Positions 1 through 9,429 of a stretch of 64,000 nt of DNA are shown one piece after another (position 1 is the stretch's first letter; each line of letters opens with the position of its first letter). This DNA is from Nemophila menziesii (Eukaryota > Streptophyta > Magnoliopsida > Boraginales > Hydrophyllaceae). The DNA is taken from the NCBI GenBank assembly GCA_029959085.1, contig JARWIR010000008.1, forward strand, positions 19,578,001 to 19,642,000. The letters are read 5' to 3'. The translations under genes were made by a program, and so were the position numbers. The notes under the pieces are model-generated. The model did not search any database, had not been told where the DNA came from, and saw only the letters and a program-made list of their open reading frames with translations.

Positions 1-40
1 ACTATGAAGTGCCTTTGTTTCATCCTCAAAGCTAGTGCAG

Positions 41-175
41 GCTATAGAAGACATAGCAAAGCGTGTAACTCCATCACCTACACTGTTGCGAGCCACGACG
101 GCTGAAAAAGCTTTCCCAAGGACAAAAGACGCGTCAATGTTGATCTTGACTCCATTTCAGGAAGGTGTGATCCAG
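41..175 (+). CDS. Exon-like fragment of an unidentified gene
   Basis: The segment is open for exactly 45 codons, is preceded by an acceptor-like ..GTGCAG and is followed by a donor-like GTGAGG, so it reads as one internal in-phase exon. The encoded stretch includes AIEDIAKRVTPSPTLLRATT and ends LTPFQEGVIQ. I do not recognise the family. It could be the last visible exon of a gene that extends left of the window, or a captured gene fragment. No further exon was found before the retrotransposon at 1,934. Confidence 0.35.
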
Positions 176-649
176 GTGAGGGATTATGACTTCCAAGTTA
201 GCAAGCTTTTATTGTATTTATAGATTCCAAAAATTGCAAAACTTTAGAAGTTTAAGGAGATCAATCATGCTTTTTCTATTGCACTTCGTGCTGTTACTAG
301 TCAAGATTGAATGACTGCTGCTTGGTAAAAAAAATTAATTTATTTATCCTTTTCTTTTGTCAAAAAAATCCTTTATTTATCCCTTAAATGAATGATTAAT
401 TTAGTGACTTTTTTTAGGCACCATTTAATTACAAGTTTTTTTAATGATGCGGCGATAAAGATCTGTAATAAAATGTGTGGTGTTAATCGTGTTCTTCTTA
501 ATATCACATCAAGTCCAACTACAATTGAATGCGAATAATTGTTTTTAGTTTGTCCCACCAAACAACAATATATAACTTGCATATGTAATTTGGTGAAATT
601 TGATTCACTAAACAACATAATTCTAATGTATAAACCTTTGTAATTTGGT

Positions 650-1480
650 GGAAAAAAACTAAAATATAGTTTGGTAAGATTTGTTTATTAAACAACATAT
701 ACCCTTAAATATACTTTGATGGGGTACGATTCACACAACAACCTTAACGTATAAACCCAAAAATAATTTAGTGGAAAATAAAAAAATAAATCAAAATATA
801 ATTCGGTGAGATTTTGGCCTCCAAATATATAATTTGGTGGAAAAAAAATTTGACGTGAAAATTTTTGGTGGTAAAAAAATTGGCCAGAAAATTTTGAGGC
901 GAAAAAATTTTGGCCGAAAAAATTTTGACGGAAAAATTTAGTGAGATGGACACAATTTAAAAGTATTATTATCTATTATTTCTTTTATATTTAACATAAC
1001 TTTTAAAGGTGAAACCGCCTCCTTCTAGAATGGTTTAGTAATTACCCCTAAAAAACACATATAAATTATATAATCTCCAATTATGTGAGAATTTGAAAAC
1101 CAGTCAATTACTCATCATATTCGTTTTAGTAATTATGACTTCTGAAATATATGCTAAGGTAATTTAGATCATGAGACAATTACCAATACCATTCTAGAAA
1201 GTTGTCATATTGCCCTTAAAAGTCATATCTAATATACAAAACATAAATAAACACTAATACCCTTGAGTAAATATTCCCACCAAACTAAAATTTTCGCCAA
1301 AAAATTTTCGATCAACTTTTCCGGCCAAATTTTTTCCCGCCGAAAATTTTTCGAACAAAATTTTCCCGCCAAAATTTTCTAGCTAGATTTTCCCCGCCGA
1401 TTTTTTTTCCGGCCAAAAGTTTTCTCGCCAAATTTCTATGTTGTTATTTGGTGGGAAAATCCGACCAATTATATTTGGAG
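650..1480. repeat. Degenerate foldback-like repeat
   Basis: The left half (about 820-950) is a run of units such as GGCGAAAAAATTTTGGCC. The right half (about 1,285-1,450) has the opposite polarity, for example CCGGCCAAATTTTTTCCCGCC. Both sides also carry the string TTTGGTGG or its complement. The arrangement suggests an old inverted-repeat element built from short AAAATTTT units. Boundaries are approximate and no target-site duplication was identified. Confidence 0.35.
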
Positions 1481-1928
1481 GGTTATGACGATTCAGTCTC
1501 TTCTCTAGTATAAATCAAACAACCAATTTTGGCCTGAAGCCACCACACCTAAAAAGACGGGTGATTCTGAAATGCAAATATATTTAAATTTCAGAAAAAA
1601 GAAAGAAAAATATTAAATTATAACCAAACAAAATCAGTCATGTCCAACCTTTAAATATTCTATTCTATTCATTCATTGCAACTTTGTTACTTTTTAATGG
1701 TTAAATTTTCTTCCTATGCATTTAATTGTCCCACTACATTTACACACACAAAAATTCATTCAGACAATAATAATAGTGTTCCTTGTTGTTGGGCCAATGG
1801 CTTGTTTTTCTCTCTCTTTGGACACGCAGCCTAAATACCCCTATTTGTTTTCATCATCATTTACTCATATGTATCCAACAATCCAATGACTATCTGTATT
1901 ACATTTGTTTTTTTAGTAATGTAGCTGA

Positions 1929-1933
1929 TAAGC
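1929..1933. repeat. Target-site duplication (TAAGC), left copy, outer retrotransposon
   Basis: TAAGC lies immediately before the LTR terminus TGGTGTCG. It is repeated exactly at 21,482-21,486 after the other LTR terminus. This 5-bp duplication defines the outer insertion. Confidence 0.9.
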
Positions 1934-3452
1934 TGGTGTCGCCTAGGGTGTGATAAAAATAAGCCAAGAAACTACGCACTCTCACCCTAGACAGGCACAG
2001 TACTGCAAGTATTACAGGACGTATGCAAGTTTTAATGATAAATAGAGTTCGTTCTCAGGGACTTAAGTGTGTTAATCGCGTGAGTAGCAATTACGAGTAA
2101 GAAGTAAATAATTAAAGACAGAAAAGTAAAGGGAACAGATTTCGAAATTAAGCAATTAAAACTAAGAAAATAAAGACAATAAAGTAAAATATGAAGAATA
2201 TGAGATGAGAAGTATAGCTCAGGTTTTGCTAGTATGCACTAATCCTTCTAATCCTATCTATAAATCTAGTTAATAAGGGAGAATATTAGCTCTTGGTATA
2301 CTTAGTCAGGATTCTAAATTCCCCAATATTTGACCTTGAGAGCGACTAAGGGGGCTACGGCACAACCAAGACGAGGACTCAAATAGGGTTATCAAACGCC
2401 ACTAAGGCTCTATCCAGCACACTACAATCAATTGGTGATATGGTGGTTAAAACAAACTCTAATGACTATCTAGTTAGAAGTATGTTTTGTCAGAACTGCT
2501 ATCGACACTAGACATTATGTGGTGGTTCAATAGTTAAACACCCTGTCAAGGAGACCATCTAACTACTCTTAAAACAATCCTAAAGTGATCAGTTCTAGGA
2601 AAGACATTAAATCAAAACACATAAGCAAATATTAAGTAAGAAGCTAATATCAATTTAAAACATGTAATTCCCAAAGAAACTTAGATAGAAGAATTAGAAT
2701 TCATAGATTATACATATGCAAAACCCAAGCTATGGGGAGTTTAGTTCATACCTGAAGGAAATAAACTAAAAGAAATTACAAAAGACATCATCTTGTTCTC
2801 TACAATAAACTGGAAGAATAAAACCTTAAGAACTAATTACTATGAGGCAAGGATGATTTACAAGTGATATAAGGGTGTATTTATAGGTGTTTAGAAGACC
2901 TAATTCATTTTCTTGAGGAAGAGTTAAGGTAATGGACTTCTAGCCCAACTCAAATTCGTATGGAAATAAAGATAAACACTGCTGGACCGTTTTGAGCATA
3001 TCTTCTTTGTTATTGGTCGGATTGAGCTCTCTAAGATACCAAAAGAATCGCAACAGAATTATCTTGACCCTTTAGAAGGAAATCATCAGATTTGGCCTAT
3101 TTCTTAGGTAAAAACGCCTATATTTGGACGTGTATGCAGAATCCCAAATTTAGGCAGCTTTTCCTTTTCCATCTTTTTAGCTTTTGTTTCCTTATCTCCA
3201 ATTACCATGCAAATCTCTTTCCATAAGTTGTTGTCTTTGACTTGAACTCTAATTAATCTCCATAATTATCTTTAAAGCTACACACTAAATAAACAATTAA
3301 ACCCAATATGCTCTAAAAATAATAATTCTACAAATCAAGACTCAAAATAGGAAAGTGCACTAAAACTCAAGAAAATCGACATTATTGACTTCTAAATCAC
3401 TTATAATGATGTCTCATCCTAACATTAATCTATCACAAATGAGGAGACATCA
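1934..3452 (-). repeat. 3' LTR of the outer retrotransposon
   Basis: This 1,519-bp LTR reads TGGTGTCG..GACATCA on the plus strand, so in element sense it is TGATGTCTCC..CACCA. Its partner at 19,952-21,481 is 1,530 bp, and the 11-bp difference is exactly one extra copy of ATAAAAATAAG in the partner. The polypurine tract abuts it on the right (3,453 onward). Confidence 0.92.
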
Positions 3453-3470
3453 AGAACCCCAACTCAAAGT
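3453..3470 (-). other. Polypurine tract of the outer element
   Basis: In element sense the sequence is ACTTTGAGTTGGGGTTCT directly before the LTR start TGATG. It is the expected plus-strand priming site. The inner element has GGGGG in the same place. Confidence 0.75.
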
Positions 3471-3860
3471 TGTATCGTCCCGATACAATAAAGATAAAAA
3501 CATAGGGAAGTCTAAAAATACACACTTATAAAATTCTTAACACAAGGGAAAAAGGCATAGCAGAATATATAGAATAAACCTAAAGCACATAACTCAGAAA
3601 ATTTCATGCAATAGTATTCATAAACTACATACCTGTACACTTCTCATATCCACAGTCAACACGGCTTGAATTCAAGATCAGATTAGTTTCGCAATGTAAG
3701 AAGGATTGGGACTTTACTCAGTTCCCCAAGAGAGTTATAGATTGTTCATCTATTTCCACTAGTATCCAAGGATCCATATAACTACTCTCTAATGGCTCAA
3801 TCACTTCTCAATTACATAGCAAAGAATCAAAAGGTCTTTAAGGTTGTAATGTAGGCTTAG

Positions 3861-3865
3861 GGACG
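3861..3865. repeat. Target-site duplication (GGACG), left copy, inner retrotransposon
   Basis: GGACG precedes the LTR start TGATGTCTCC and is repeated at 13,755-13,759 after the 3' LTR. Outer-element sequence is continuous across the two copies: ..TAGGCTTAGGGACG, then GGTATGATAG... Confidence 0.93.
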
Positions 3866-3911
3866 TGATGTCTCCTCATTTGTGATAGATTTATGTTAAG
3901 ATGAGACATCA
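3866..3911 (+). other. Terminal hairpin at the start of the LTR
   Basis: TGATGTCTC (3,866-3,874) pairs perfectly with GAGACATCA (3,903-3,911) around a 28-nt loop. The same stem is present in the other LTRs of this family (12,225-12,270, 3,407-3,452, 21,436-21,481). A diverged LTR ending at 35,452 has a 10-bp version with an unrelated loop. Confidence 0.75.
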
Positions 3912-4734
3912 TTTTTAGTGTTTTAGAAGTCAATAATGTCGATTTTCTTGAGTTTTAGTGCACTTTCCTATTTTGTGTCTTGATTTGTAGAATTAATGTT
4001 TTTAGAGCATATTGGGTTTAATTGTTTATTTAGTGTGTAGCTTTAAAGATAATTATGGAGTTTAATTAGAGTCCAAGTCAAAGACAACAACTTATGGAAG
4101 GAGATATGCATGGTAATTGGAGATAAGGAAAGAATTGCTAAAAAGATGGAAAAGGAAAAGCTGCCTAATTCTGGGATTCTGCAAAGATAGGCGTTTTTAC
4201 CTAATAAAGAGGCCGAATTTGGTAGATTACTCCTAAAGGGCGTAGGAAATTCTGTTGCGATTCTTTTGGTATCTTGTGGAGCAAAATCGGACCAATAATA
4301 AAGAAGTTATGACCAAAACAACGCAGCAGTGTTTATCTTTATTTCCATACGAATTTGAGTTGGGCTAGAAGTCCATTACCTTAACAATTCCTCAAGAAAA
4401 CGAATTAGGTCTTCTAAACACCTATAAATACACCCTTATATCACTTGTAAATTATCCTTGCCTCATAGTAATTAGTTCTTAAGGTTTTACTCTTCCAGTT
4501 TATTGTAGAGAGCAAGATGACGTCTTTTATTATTTCTTTTAGTTTATTTCCTTCAGGTATGAACTAAACCTCCCATAGCTTGGGTTTTGCATATGTATAA
4601 TCTATGAATTCTAATTCTTCTATCTAAGTTTCTTTGGGAATTATATGTTTTAATCTGATATTAGCTACTTACTTTATATTTGCTTATGTGTTTTGATTTA
4701 ATGTCTTTCCTAGAATTGATCACTTTAGGATTGT

Positions 4735-5010
4735 TTTAAGAGTAGTTAGATGTTCTCCTTGACAGGGTGTTTAACTATTGAACCACCACATAATGTCTAG
4801 TGTCGATAGCAGTTCTGACAAAACATACTTCTAACTAGATAGTCATTAAGGTTTGTTTTAACCACAGTATCACCAAGACTTGCAGTATTTGCTTAGGGCC
4901 TTAGTGGCGTTTGATAACCCTATTTTAAATCACTTCTTGGTTGTGACGTAGCCCCCTTAGTCGCTCTCAAGGTCTAAGGTAGTGGAATTTAGAATCCTGA
5001 CTAAGTATTA
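4735..5010 (+). other. Conserved LTR module, possible structured RNA
   Basis: This part of the LTR aligns block by block with the reverse complement of 40,670-40,935, which belongs to a much more diverged element. Shared blocks include CTAGATAGTCATTA, TAGTAGTTAGATG-like and GGAATTTAGAATNCTG. TAGTTAG (4,743-4,749) can pair with CTAACTA (4,831-4,837). In the diverged copy the second strand is CTAGCTA, which still pairs through a G-U. The rest of the LTR shows no such similarity. Function is unknown. Confidence 0.5.
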
Positions 5011-5401
5011 CCAAGAGCTAGTATTCTCCCTTATGAACTAGATCTATAGATAGAATTAGAAGGATTAGTGCATACTAGCAAAACCTAAGCTATACTTCTC
5101 ATCTCATATTCTTAATCTTTTACTTTATTGTCTTTATTTTCTTAGTTTTAATTTAGTTTTAATTCATAAATTCGAAAACCAAATATATTTATTTACTGTT
5201 TTCTAATTATTTACTTTTACTCGTTATCTGTTCCTACGCGTTTAACACACTTAAGTCCCTGAGAACGAACTCTACTTATCATTAAAACTTGCATACGTCC
5301 TGTAATACTTGCAGTACTGTGCCTGTCTAGGGTGAGAGTGCATAGTTTTCCATACTTAAATTGATCTTATTTTTATCACACCCTAGGCGACACCAAGTTT
5401 T

Positions 5402-5419
5402 TGGCGCCGCTGCCGGGGA
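5402..5419 (+). other. Primer binding site, tRNA-Asp type (inner element)
   Basis: TGGCGCCGCTGCCGGGGA begins 6 nt after the LTR end. It is complementary to the 3' end of plant tRNA-Asp (..CCCCGGCAACGGCGCCA) with one mismatch. Athila-type plant elements are known to use this primer. Confidence 0.88.
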
Positions 5420-5561
5420 CTTGTGTCTCGTTAGCGTGTGGGTTATCTATTTCGAGTTTTAGTTTTTAATTAGTTTTTACTTTTCAGTTTTAGTTTAGTT
5501 TTAGTTTTTATTTTTCCAGATTTACGCTTGGGTTTGCTTTAGTCCTTTTCAGGTTTTCACA

Positions 5562-8375
5562 GTGTTTAATTCTTGGCCTCCCTTACCGGAGCCTGAGAGG
5601 AGCTTCAGAGCTTATAACAAAAGAATTCGTAAGGAAAGAGCCTCGAGAAGAACTATGGCAGACATTCAAGACAATGATCCGGAGTTAGTTTACTTTGCAC
5701 CAGGAGGACCTCCTGCGTTTGTTCCACCTGGTGTACAACTGCCAGTAGGAGAAGGTAATGGGCAGAATAATCAACAGAACCGAGTTGAACAAGATCTACC
5801 TGGCCTTAATGTACCATTCCATGTTCAACCCATCGGTTACCGCCCTCCTGAGATTCCGAATATCAAATTTAGACCCGATCCGGGTATGCTTAGTCAATTT
5901 CAAAGTTTCGGACTATATACTGGTACTGCAATTCAAGATCCGGTAAAAGCGATTCAGAAGTTCATGCAGATTTGTGATGCCTACATTACTCCTGGCATTA
6001 CACGCGAGCAACTGTATTGTCATATGTTTTCGTTTTTCTTGACCGGAAGAGCTAGCGATTGGCTAGAAAGACAACCACATGGAACCATTCACTCTTGGAG
6101 AGAGCTTCAAGCCGCGTTCTTTAACCGATTTTATCCAAAGAGCATGAGACTTAAAGATCAAACCGAGCTTGCAAGATTTTCTCAAGAAGATGGAGAAACA
6201 GTGGGAGAAGCATGGACAAGGTTTCAACAAAAATTAGCTAGATGCCCGCTCCATGGTTATACACCTGCTCTACAACTTGCTATATTCTATGAAGGTCTTG
6301 ATGACAAGGGTAGAGACAAGGTGGATAACATTGGAAAGGGTAATTTTGTGTCCATGAATCACAATGAAGCTTCCGAGGTGTTAGAAAATATTATGGAACA
6401 AGAAAGAAGTTGGCCTTCAACGCGAGCTTCTGCAGCAAAGACCCGAGGAACGCTTCGTTTAGATGCAGAAACTGCGAACTCAGCTCAAATATCCTCGTTA
6501 GAAAATCAAATCAAGGAGCTGAGAATCGCGATGGAGAAGAATTTAGCTGCTACAAAGGTAGTTCAAGAGGCACAAGGTTGTCAACAATGTGGAGTTAACG
6601 ATCATTCATGGGAAGAGTGTGAATCAAATCCGCAATCTGTTTACTTCATATCTAACCGATGGGGCAACCGCAACCATCCGGGTATGCAGTATTCAAATCC
6701 ACAAGGGGCCGCTAATCCTAGTCAATATCAATCGCGACCCCAGAACAACTCTTACCAACAGAGAGGTCAGTACCAAAACCAATATCAGAATCGACCTACT
6801 CCTCCACAACAACCTGCTCAAGACGCCTATACCGATACTTTAGACCAAAAAGCTTTACCTCAGTATCCGCAAGAAGGATCTATGGACAATACACAGATAG
6901 TACAAGCTCTAGAACGTTTGAACACCACTGTAAACGCTCAAGAAGAAAAGGTCAGAGGACACGATGCCATACTTCAGATGCTAAATACTCAATTAGCCCA
7001 AATAAACAAGCATCTAACAGAACAAAAGGAAGTAAAGGCAATCGAAGGAGGTGAAAACAATGTTGTGTTCGAAGCTTGCAAGGCTATATGCCTTGAAATC
7101 GAAAAAGAAAAGGAGGAAGCACCACATGCTGCCATTAGTGCCGTGGAAGTTCCCAGTATTGAAGAAGAGCCAACCGAGTCTAACCCCGAGGAGTCCGACT
7201 GTCTAGAAGTTTATCATCTGGAAAGCGATGAAGAGAGAGACGAGTTCATAGAACTACTGAAAAAGGTGCAAGAGGAGATGCGATCGATGGTAGAGTATGC
7301 AGCGGAGTTAGCAAGAGAGAAAGAGGAAGAAGCCTCAAAAGAAGAATCGAAAGAAGATGAAGTGGCACCTGCTGTGCTAGAGGAGAAAGAAGAAGAGAAG
7401 GTGGAATCGCCACCTAGTGTTCAACCAGTGTCATCAACTATTCCTGATACAAATCCTAAAGATGACACTATTCTCAAGACATTTGTAGAGGCGTACCAAC
7501 CTGAAAATATCAACGCCCAAATGCTTGAGATTGCGAAGAGAGGACTTACACCGCAACAAGTTTTTACGCAAGTTATTCCTGAAAAAGAGGCGAGTGTAGA
7601 GATCCCAAGAGAGAACCTGAGGGTTTCGAGAAGAAGTGAGAAAGAGCTACCCACTAAGCTTAAAGATCCGGGAAGTTTCAACCTTCCTATTCAATTGCAT
7701 GGTAGGCTCAAAGTGAAAGCAATGTACGATGTGGGTTCTGGTGTGAATCTTATGCCTAAGTCTGTGTTCGAGAGACTTGGACTTCAAAAATCAGAGAAAA
7801 CTCCAGTGAAGTTGCAGTTTGCTGACAACTCAGTGAAGAGGACATGGGGAACAGTGGAGGACGTCTTAGTCCGTGCAGGTAATATCGCCATCCCTACTGA
7901 CTTTGTTATTCTTGAGTTTGATGCAGATAAGCAGGTTCCGATCATACTTGGACGGCCCTTCATGGCCACAAGTCAAAGTATGATCAACTTCCAAGATGGG
8001 ACCATCACCCTTCATGCTAAAAATGTATCTGAGACCTTCTATGTCTTGGGTAAGAAACCAAGGAAGTTGGATCCCACCGTGCCTATCATCCACAGCCTTT
8101 CACATCACAAAGTCCCTCCTGAGGAGATCCACTTAAAACCTGTGGATACTGAGCCAAACATTGAGTTTGGGGTTGGCCATGAAGTCCTATGGAAAGCCCA
8201 CAAACGCGAGAATAGGCCACGAAGTTTCAAAGACTCGTGGATGGGACCATTCATTGTCACTAAGGTTGTTTCAGCCACGGTAATAGAAATTCGCCCCAAA
8301 ACTGGGGTCAAGCGCAGATTAGTTGACGTTCATAGCCTTACTCGTTGTTGGGGAGGCTATATTCGCAAATCTTGA
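5562..8375 (+). CDS. Gag-protease polyprotein fused to an integrase C-terminal tail (inner element)
   Basis: This 937-codon frame encodes the retroelement capsid and protease. The gag domain lies at about residues 125-285 (LTGRASDWLERQPHG.., WTRFQQKLARCPLHGY). A CCHC knuckle CQQCGVNDHSWEEC is near residue 340, then Gln/Asn-rich and Glu/Lys-rich segments (about 360-640). A retropepsin-like domain has MYDVGSGVNLMP near 720 and ILGRPF near 795. The last ~65 residues (VGHEVLWKAHKRENRPRSF.., SWMGPFIVTKVVS) look like the very end of integrase. RT, RNase H and the integrase core that should separate protease from this tail are missing without loss of frame. Residue numbers count from a GTG at 5,562; the first ATG is 5,655 (codon 32). 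The 31 upstream codons are conserved in the outer copy, so translation may begin earlier or after splicing. Confidence 0.88.
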   Translation: MFNSWPPLPEPERSFRAYNKRIRKERASRRTMADIQDNDPELVYFAPGGPPAFVPPGVQLPVGEGNGQNNQQNRVEQDLPGLNVPFHVQPIGYRPPEIPNIKFRPDPGMLSQFQSFGLYTGTAIQDPVKAIQKFMQICDAYITPGITREQLYCHMFSFFLTGRASDWLERQPHGTIHSWRELQAAFFNRFYPKSMRLKDQTELARFSQEDGETVGEAWTRFQQKLARCPLHGYTPALQLAIFYEGLDDKGRDKVDNIGKGNFVSMNHNEASEVLENIMEQERSWPSTRASAAKTRGTLRLDAETANSAQISSLENQIKELRIAMEKNLAATKVVQEAQGCQQCGVNDHSWEECESNPQSVYFISNRWGNRNHPGMQYSNPQGAANPSQYQSRPQNNSYQQRGQYQNQYQNRPTPPQQPAQDAYTDTLDQKALPQYPQEGSMDNTQIVQALERLNTTVNAQEEKVRGHDAILQMLNTQLAQINKHLTEQKEVKAIEGGENNVVFEACKAICLEIEKEKEEAPHAAISAVEVPSIEEEPTESNPEESDCLEVYHLESDEERDEFIELLKKVQEEMRSMVEYAAELAREKEEEASKEESKEDEVAPAVLEEKEEEKVESPPSVQPVSSTIPDTNPKDDTILKTFVEAYQPENINAQMLEIAKRGLTPQQVFTQVIPEKEASVEIPRENLRVSRRSEKELPTKLKDPGSFNLPIQLHGRLKVKAMYDVGSGVNLMPKSVFERLGLQKSEKTPVKLQFADNSVKRTWGTVEDVLVRAGNIAIPTDFVILEFDADKQVPIILGRPFMATSQSMINFQDGTITLHAKNVSETFYVLGKKPRKLDPTVPIIHSLSHHKVPPEEIHLKPVDTEPNIEFGVGHEVLWKAHKRENRPRSFKDSWMGPFIVTKVVSATVIEIRPKTGVKRRLVDVHSLTRCWGGYIRKS

Positions 8376-8421
8376 CAGAGGTAACACGTCTAACTTTGAA
8401 AGACGTTAAACAAAAGTGCTG

Positions 8422-8437
8422 TCGGGAGACAACCCGA
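8422..8437 (+). other. Hairpin just after the gag stop (inner element)
   Basis: TCGGG-AGACAA-CCCGA forms a 5-bp stem 46 nt downstream of the gag stop codon. The outer copy has TACGGG-AGACAA-CCCGTA, where the basal pair has changed from U-A to A-U on both sides while the loop is unchanged. A T tract follows. Possible roles are RNA stability, splicing control or expression of ORF2; none is shown. Confidence 0.6.
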
Positions 8438-8599
8438 AGTTTTTTTTTTTTTATGTTTTCATGTCTTTTACATTCTTAGTTTAAGTTTATTTTAGTTGTT
8501 TTTAGTTGATAATGCATATTTGAGAAAGGTATTAGTGTTTTTGGTGTGTAGGAATCAGAGAAATCAAGTTAGGGAACGCGAGGAAAATTTTTGGAGCGC

Positions 8600-8990
8600 A
8601 AGAAAGCATCCCGCGGACTACCCTCACGGACTACCCCATGGTCCGCAGGGATGGTCCGCGAGGTCAAAACCCGTACCACGGGTAGCTACCGCGGGTTTAG
8701 GTCAGAAACACGAAAAAATTCCACGGACTACCCTGCGGTGCACCGCGCCATGGTCCGCGCCCCAAAAACCCGTACCACGGGGTGAGTACCACGGGTATTT
8801 TGACGGAGTCTACAGCAAGCCGCGGTGTACCCTCCGGTACACCGGACCCTAGTCCGCGAGCCAAAAAACCCGTACCACGGGGTCCTACCACGGGTTTAGG
8901 TCAGTGAGCAAAAATTTTCGAGCATCAGATGTCACGGACTACCCTGCGGTGCACCCCATGGTCCGCAGGGGTAGTCCGCAGCGCCGCCAG
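8600..8990 (+). repeat. GC-rich island of short dyad repeats (inner element)
   Basis: The island stands out from AT-rich surroundings. It is built from recurring CCGCGGACTACCC, ATGGTCCGC and AAACCCGTACCACGGG units. It contains the perfect palindrome GCGGTGCACCGC (8,735-8,746) and CCGGTACACCGG (8,835-8,846). ORFs that read through it (8,496-8,852 and overlaps) are Arg/Pro/Gly-rich repeat translations and not credible genes. The matching region of the outer copy (about 16,540-16,740) is about half as long. Confidence 0.75.
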
Positions 8991-9429
8991 AGGAGAGAGA
9001 AAGTTACGGGATTGAGTTATAAAGGAGGTATTGAAGCTATTATTCCGAATTTATTAAACCTTAACCCTCTCTTTCTACTCCACAACTCTCCTAACTCCAT
9101 TGACACTCATCAAAACCTTCACCAATCACCAAAACACTACCCAATCATCAAGGAAAACACATCAAACCTTCTCTCCACATCATTACAAGAGAGAATCAAG
9201 CTACCAATCATCACCAAATTCATTCAAATTGAAGAATCGAAGAGCCAAATTTCACAAATTCATCATACAATTTCTAAAATCCAAGCCTATCCATTACAAA
9301 TCATCCTCACCCACATAGAGATTCATCACCAATTCACCCATCCTAGGACAAATCTAGCTTGTTCATCCATTAATTCAAAAGTTAAAATTTAAAGGGTTGC
9401 TAAAGCTTTGAGTTGGGAGTTAATTGAAG
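8991..9429 (+). other. Untranslated leader between the GC island and ORF2
   Basis: This C/A-rich segment is dominated by repeats of ATCACCAA and TCATCACC type words and looks like a 5' leader for ORF2. The frame at 8,904-9,392 crosses it, but its composition is not protein-like and it is not preserved as a gene in the outer copy. A polypurine-like tract lies at 9,407-9,420. Confidence 0.5.

Larger units (their letters stand above)
176..1933. other. Intergenic AT-rich DNA, no gene seen
   Basis: No coding region is supported here. The ORFs on the minus strand at 373-618 and 768-953 are low-complexity Asn/Phe/Lys-rich shadows of AT-rich repeats. The right end, 1921-1933, is the pre-insertion host sequence of the outer retrotransposon. 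The same host sequence resumes at 21,487. Confidence 0.6.
3453..3865 (-). other. 3' noncoding region of the outer element, distal part
   Basis: This is the segment between the outer polypurine tract and the point where the inner element inserted. It is homologous to 11,815-12,224 of the inner element in reverse complement. The outer internal region resumes at 13,760. Confidence 0.8.
3866..5395 (+). repeat. 5' LTR of the inner retrotransposon
   Basis: The 1,530-bp LTR starts TGATGTCTCC and ends GGCGACACCA. The first 46 bp form a hairpin (stem TGATGTCTC/GAGACATCA). A roughly 270-nt module near 4,735-5,010 is shared with a diverged LTR segment at 40.7 kb. The promoter and polyadenylation site must lie within it, but I cannot place the start site. 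Confidence 0.95.

Noticed and set aside
4735..5010. Hammerhead ribozyme in the conserved LTR module
   Set aside because: I looked for CUGANGA and GAAA core elements in the required arrangement and did not find them.
8496..9392. ORFs across the GC-rich island and leader of the inner element
   Set aside because: Translations are Arg/Pro/Gly-rich repeat products, and the outer copy does not preserve them.
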